Below are positions 5,468 through 6,889 of a stretch of DNA of 6,889 bases, piece after piece. The stretch is taken from positions 1 to 6,889 of the forward strand of contig JAHDEF010000090.1 of assembly GCA_020628975.1 (NCBI GenBank), in the 5' to 3' direction. The notes below the pieces were generated by a model that saw nothing but the letters and a program-made list of their open reading frames with translations, had not been told where the DNA came from and ran no database searches. A program made the translations under genes and the position numbers. This DNA comes from Aquimarina sp. (GTDB taxonomy: Bacteria; Bacteroidota; Bacteroidia; Flavobacteriales; Flavobacteriaceae). Within the stretch, counting starts at the first letter, position 1. Each line of letters opens with the position of its first letter.

Positions 5468-6629
5468 ACATTTTGAAACCATAGCCGTACGCGATCAAAT
5501 TGAGCGTACAGGAAATAAAGAACACTCAGTGCCTCTTTATTTAACATCAGGATTTGTGTTTGATGATGCAGAGGAAATGAGAGCTTCTTTTGCTGAAGAA
5601 AAGCAACGAGATTTGTACAGTCGATATAGCAATCCTAATACAAATGAATTCATAAATAAAGTATGTAAGCTTGAAGGCGCAGAAGCAGGTTTTGCCTTTG
5701 CATCAGGTATGGCTGCGGTATATTCTACCTTTGCAGCGCTATTAAATTCAGGGGATCACATAGTTTCTGCACGTTCTGTATTTGGAGCGACACATGGTTT
5801 GTTTACAAAGTATTTTCCAAAATGGAATATTGAAACTAGTTATTTTGGGGTTTCCGAAGTTGATACTGTTGAAAGTTTAATACAACCCAATACGAAATTT
5901 ATCTATTGCGAAACACCAACTAACCCTGGTGTCGATGTAATCGATATGGAATATTTAAGTGCGATTGCTAAAAAACACAATATTCTACTAATTGTAGATA
6001 ATTGTTTTGCTACTCCTTATTTGCAAAATCCTATAAAATTTGGGGCAGATTTGGTAATTCATTCAGCCACTAAATTGATCGATGGGCAAGGTCGTGTTTT
6101 AGGAGGCATCACTGTAGGCAGCAATGAGTTGATACGTGAAATATATTTGTTTTCACGCTTAACAGGGCCAAGTATGTCACCCTTTAATGCTTGGATTCTT
6201 TCTAAAAGTTTAGAAACCCTAGCAGTTAGAGCTGATAAACAATGTGACAATGCTTTAAAATTAGCGGAGTATTTAGAAAATCACCCAAAAGTAAAGTGGG
6301 TGAAATACCCATTTTTAAAATCGCATCCTCAATATGAAATTGCTAAAAAGCAAATGCGCTTAGGAGGGACGATTGTTTCTTTTGAGGTAGAAAATGGTGT
6401 AAAGGGAGGGAAAACCTTTTTTGACAACATAAAACTATGTTCTTTATCAGCTAATTTAGGAGACTCTAGGACCATAGTAACGCATCCTGCGTCGACCACG
6501 CATGCAAAACTAGCAGAAGCAGATAAACTAGCTGTTGGTATTACTGCAGGTATGGTAAGGTGCTCTTTAGGTTTAGAGCATATAGATGATATTATAGAAG
6601 ATATAGAGCAGGCGTTAGCTGCGGTGTAA
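5460..6629 (+). CDS. metZ: O-acyl-homoserine sulfhydrylase, MetZ-type PLP enzyme
   Basis: This is a full-length (389 residues) Cys/Met-metabolism PLP enzyme of fold type I. Seen: YSRYSNPN (53-60), the phosphate-binding neighbour segment with Tyr53 and Arg55; ASGMAA (81-86), another cofactor phosphate contact; IVDNCFATPYLQNP with Asp180, which contacts the pyridine nitrogen; and HSATKLIDGQGRVLGG with Lys205 as the Schiff-base lysine. The DGQGR after the lysine is typical of MetZ (O-succinylhomoserine sulfhydrylase annotation) rather than of MetB or MetC. With a MetX partner it would make homocysteine from O-acetyl- or O-succinylhomoserine plus sulfide. Cystathionine gamma-synthase activity cannot be excluded. 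It starts with ATG inside the end of the OsmC gene and is the last gene of the riboswitch operon, ending before a bidirectional terminator. Confidence 0.92.
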   Translation: MNKHFETIAVRDQIERTGNKEHSVPLYLTSGFVFDDAEEMRASFAEEKQRDLYSRYSNPNTNEFINKVCKLEGAEAGFAFASGMAAVYSTFAALLNSGDHIVSARSVFGATHGLFTKYFPKWNIETSYFGVSEVDTVESLIQPNTKFIYCETPTNPGVDVIDMEYLSAIAKKHNILLIVDNCFATPYLQNPIKFGADLVIHSATKLIDGQGRVLGGITVGSNELIREIYLFSRLTGPSMSPFNAWILSKSLETLAVRADKQCDNALKLAEYLENHPKVKWVKYPFLKSHPQYEIAKKQMRLGGTIVSFEVENGVKGGKTFFDNIKLCSLSANLGDSRTIVTHPASTTHAKLAEADKLAVGITAGMVRCSLGLEHIDDIIEDIEQALAAV

Positions 6630-6677
6630 TTAATTTTACGATTAGATCTATTTTTTAGACGGATCTAAAATAAACAT

Positions 6678-6715
6678 AAAAAAAAGGTTCAAAATAAATT
6701 TTGAACCTTTTTTTT
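6678..6715. terminator. Bidirectional intrinsic terminator between convergent genes
   Basis: GGTTCAAAA (6686-6694) pairs perfectly with TTTTGAACC (6699-6707) around TAAA, flanked by eight A residues (6678-6685) and eight T residues (6708-6715). It therefore reads as a hairpin plus T-run on either strand and serves both metZ and the convergent minus-strand gene. A weaker hairpin without T-run lies just upstream (TTTTAGA/TCTAAAA, 6653-6670). Confidence 0.9.
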
Positions 6716-6730
6716 AGATAATAAATACAA

Positions 6731-6889
6731 TTAAAGTTTAGCAAACATTTTTTGCATTTTTGCGCTTTCTTCTTCTGCTAATTCAAAATCTACTAGAATA
6801 CGACCACTGTGCTCGTCCGTAATAATTTTTTTACGACCAGCAATTTCCATTTGAATTTGTGGTGGAATTGTAAAATAAGAACCCGCAGA
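6731..6889 (-). CDS. C-terminal end of a DUF164-like C4 zinc-ribbon family protein with substituted cysteines (5' part outside window)
   Basis: Only the last 52 codons are inside the window, ending with TAA at 6733-6731. The tail reads SAGSYFTIPPQIQMEI, then AGRKKIITDEHSGRILVDFEL and an acidic/Lys-rich end. It matches, by my recall of the family, the C-terminal segment of Bacteroidota zinc-ribbon proteins that have an N-terminal coiled coil (pattern CGGCF...IPPQ...RKKIIVCEYCGRI). Here the four cysteine positions read Ser, Ser, Asp and Ser, so metal binding by the ribbon is unlikely. In Bacteroidota this gene is often next to a Nif3-like gene, which would lie further right; that cannot be seen. 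The frame is open to the edge. Function is unknown. The family call is from memory of a short segment, so moderate. Confidence 0.65.
   Translation of the reverse strand, partial: SAGSYFTIPPQIQMEIAGRKKIITDEHSGRILVDFELAEEESAKMQKMFAKL

Noticed and set aside
5305..5547. Minus-strand open frame across the OsmC-metZ junction
   Set aside because: It is a shadow of two conserved plus-strand genes.
6059..6250. Minus-strand open frame inside metZ
   Set aside because: It is antisense to the lysine-site region of metZ, with no supporting motif.
6653..6670. TTTTAGA/TCTAAAA hairpin after metZ
   Set aside because: There is no T-run after it, and the strong terminator next to it explains transcript ending.
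1..6889. CRISPR array, tRNA or rRNA gene, insertion sequence
   Set aside because: No regularly spaced repeats, no cloverleaf or rRNA-like segment and no transposase motif or flanking repeats were seen on either strand.

Overview
The window looks like a chromosomal segment of a Bacteroidota bacterium, most likely a flavobacterium. The reasons are: low-GC DNA with A/T-rich codon choice; three sites matching the Bacteroidota -7 promoter box TAnnTTTG; no clear Shine-Dalgarno sequences; and protein types typical of that group (an Lnb/DUF4105 membrane protein, a MetX/MetZ methionine route, and a flavobacterial zinc-ribbon-family protein). No mobile element, CRISPR array, tRNA or rRNA was seen.

Left part (1-3712): a minus-strand gene for a DUF4105/Lnb-type protein (signal peptide, periplasmic His/Cys domain, five membrane segments; its 3' end is cut by the window edge) is divergent from a two-gene plus-strand operon, truA (tRNA pseudouridine synthase) and a full-length half-size ABC exporter. 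The intergenic region carries back-to-back promoter boxes. The operon ends in a probable intrinsic terminator whose T-run also supplies the -33 element of the next promoter.

Middle and right part (3711-6629): a well-matched Bacteroidota promoter leads into a SAM-I (S-box) riboswitch, which sits in front of a methionine operon: a MetX-family homoserine O-acyltransferase, a small OsmC-family protein, and a MetZ-type sulfhydrylase. MetX activates homoserine and MetZ replaces the acyl group with sulfide to give homocysteine, so repression by SAM closes a feedback loop. The OsmC protein in between suggests a role in thiol or peroxide handling next to sulfide assimilation. The region after the aptamer lacks a strong terminator. 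Instead it has alternative hairpins that cover the presumed non-ATG metX start, and a 12-codon ATG-started leader reading frame. An imperfect inverted repeat with GCTAA units fills the metX-osmC gap.

Right edge (6678-6889): a symmetrical bidirectional terminator separates the met operon from a convergent minus-strand gene. Only its last 52 codons are present. They match the C-terminal zinc-ribbon region of the DUF164-like family, but all four cysteine positions are substituted.

Most of the content is recognisable housekeeping. The least explained parts are the riboswitch expression platform with its leader ORF and start-codon ambiguity, the OsmC gene inside the operon, and the metal-ligand loss in the right-edge protein.
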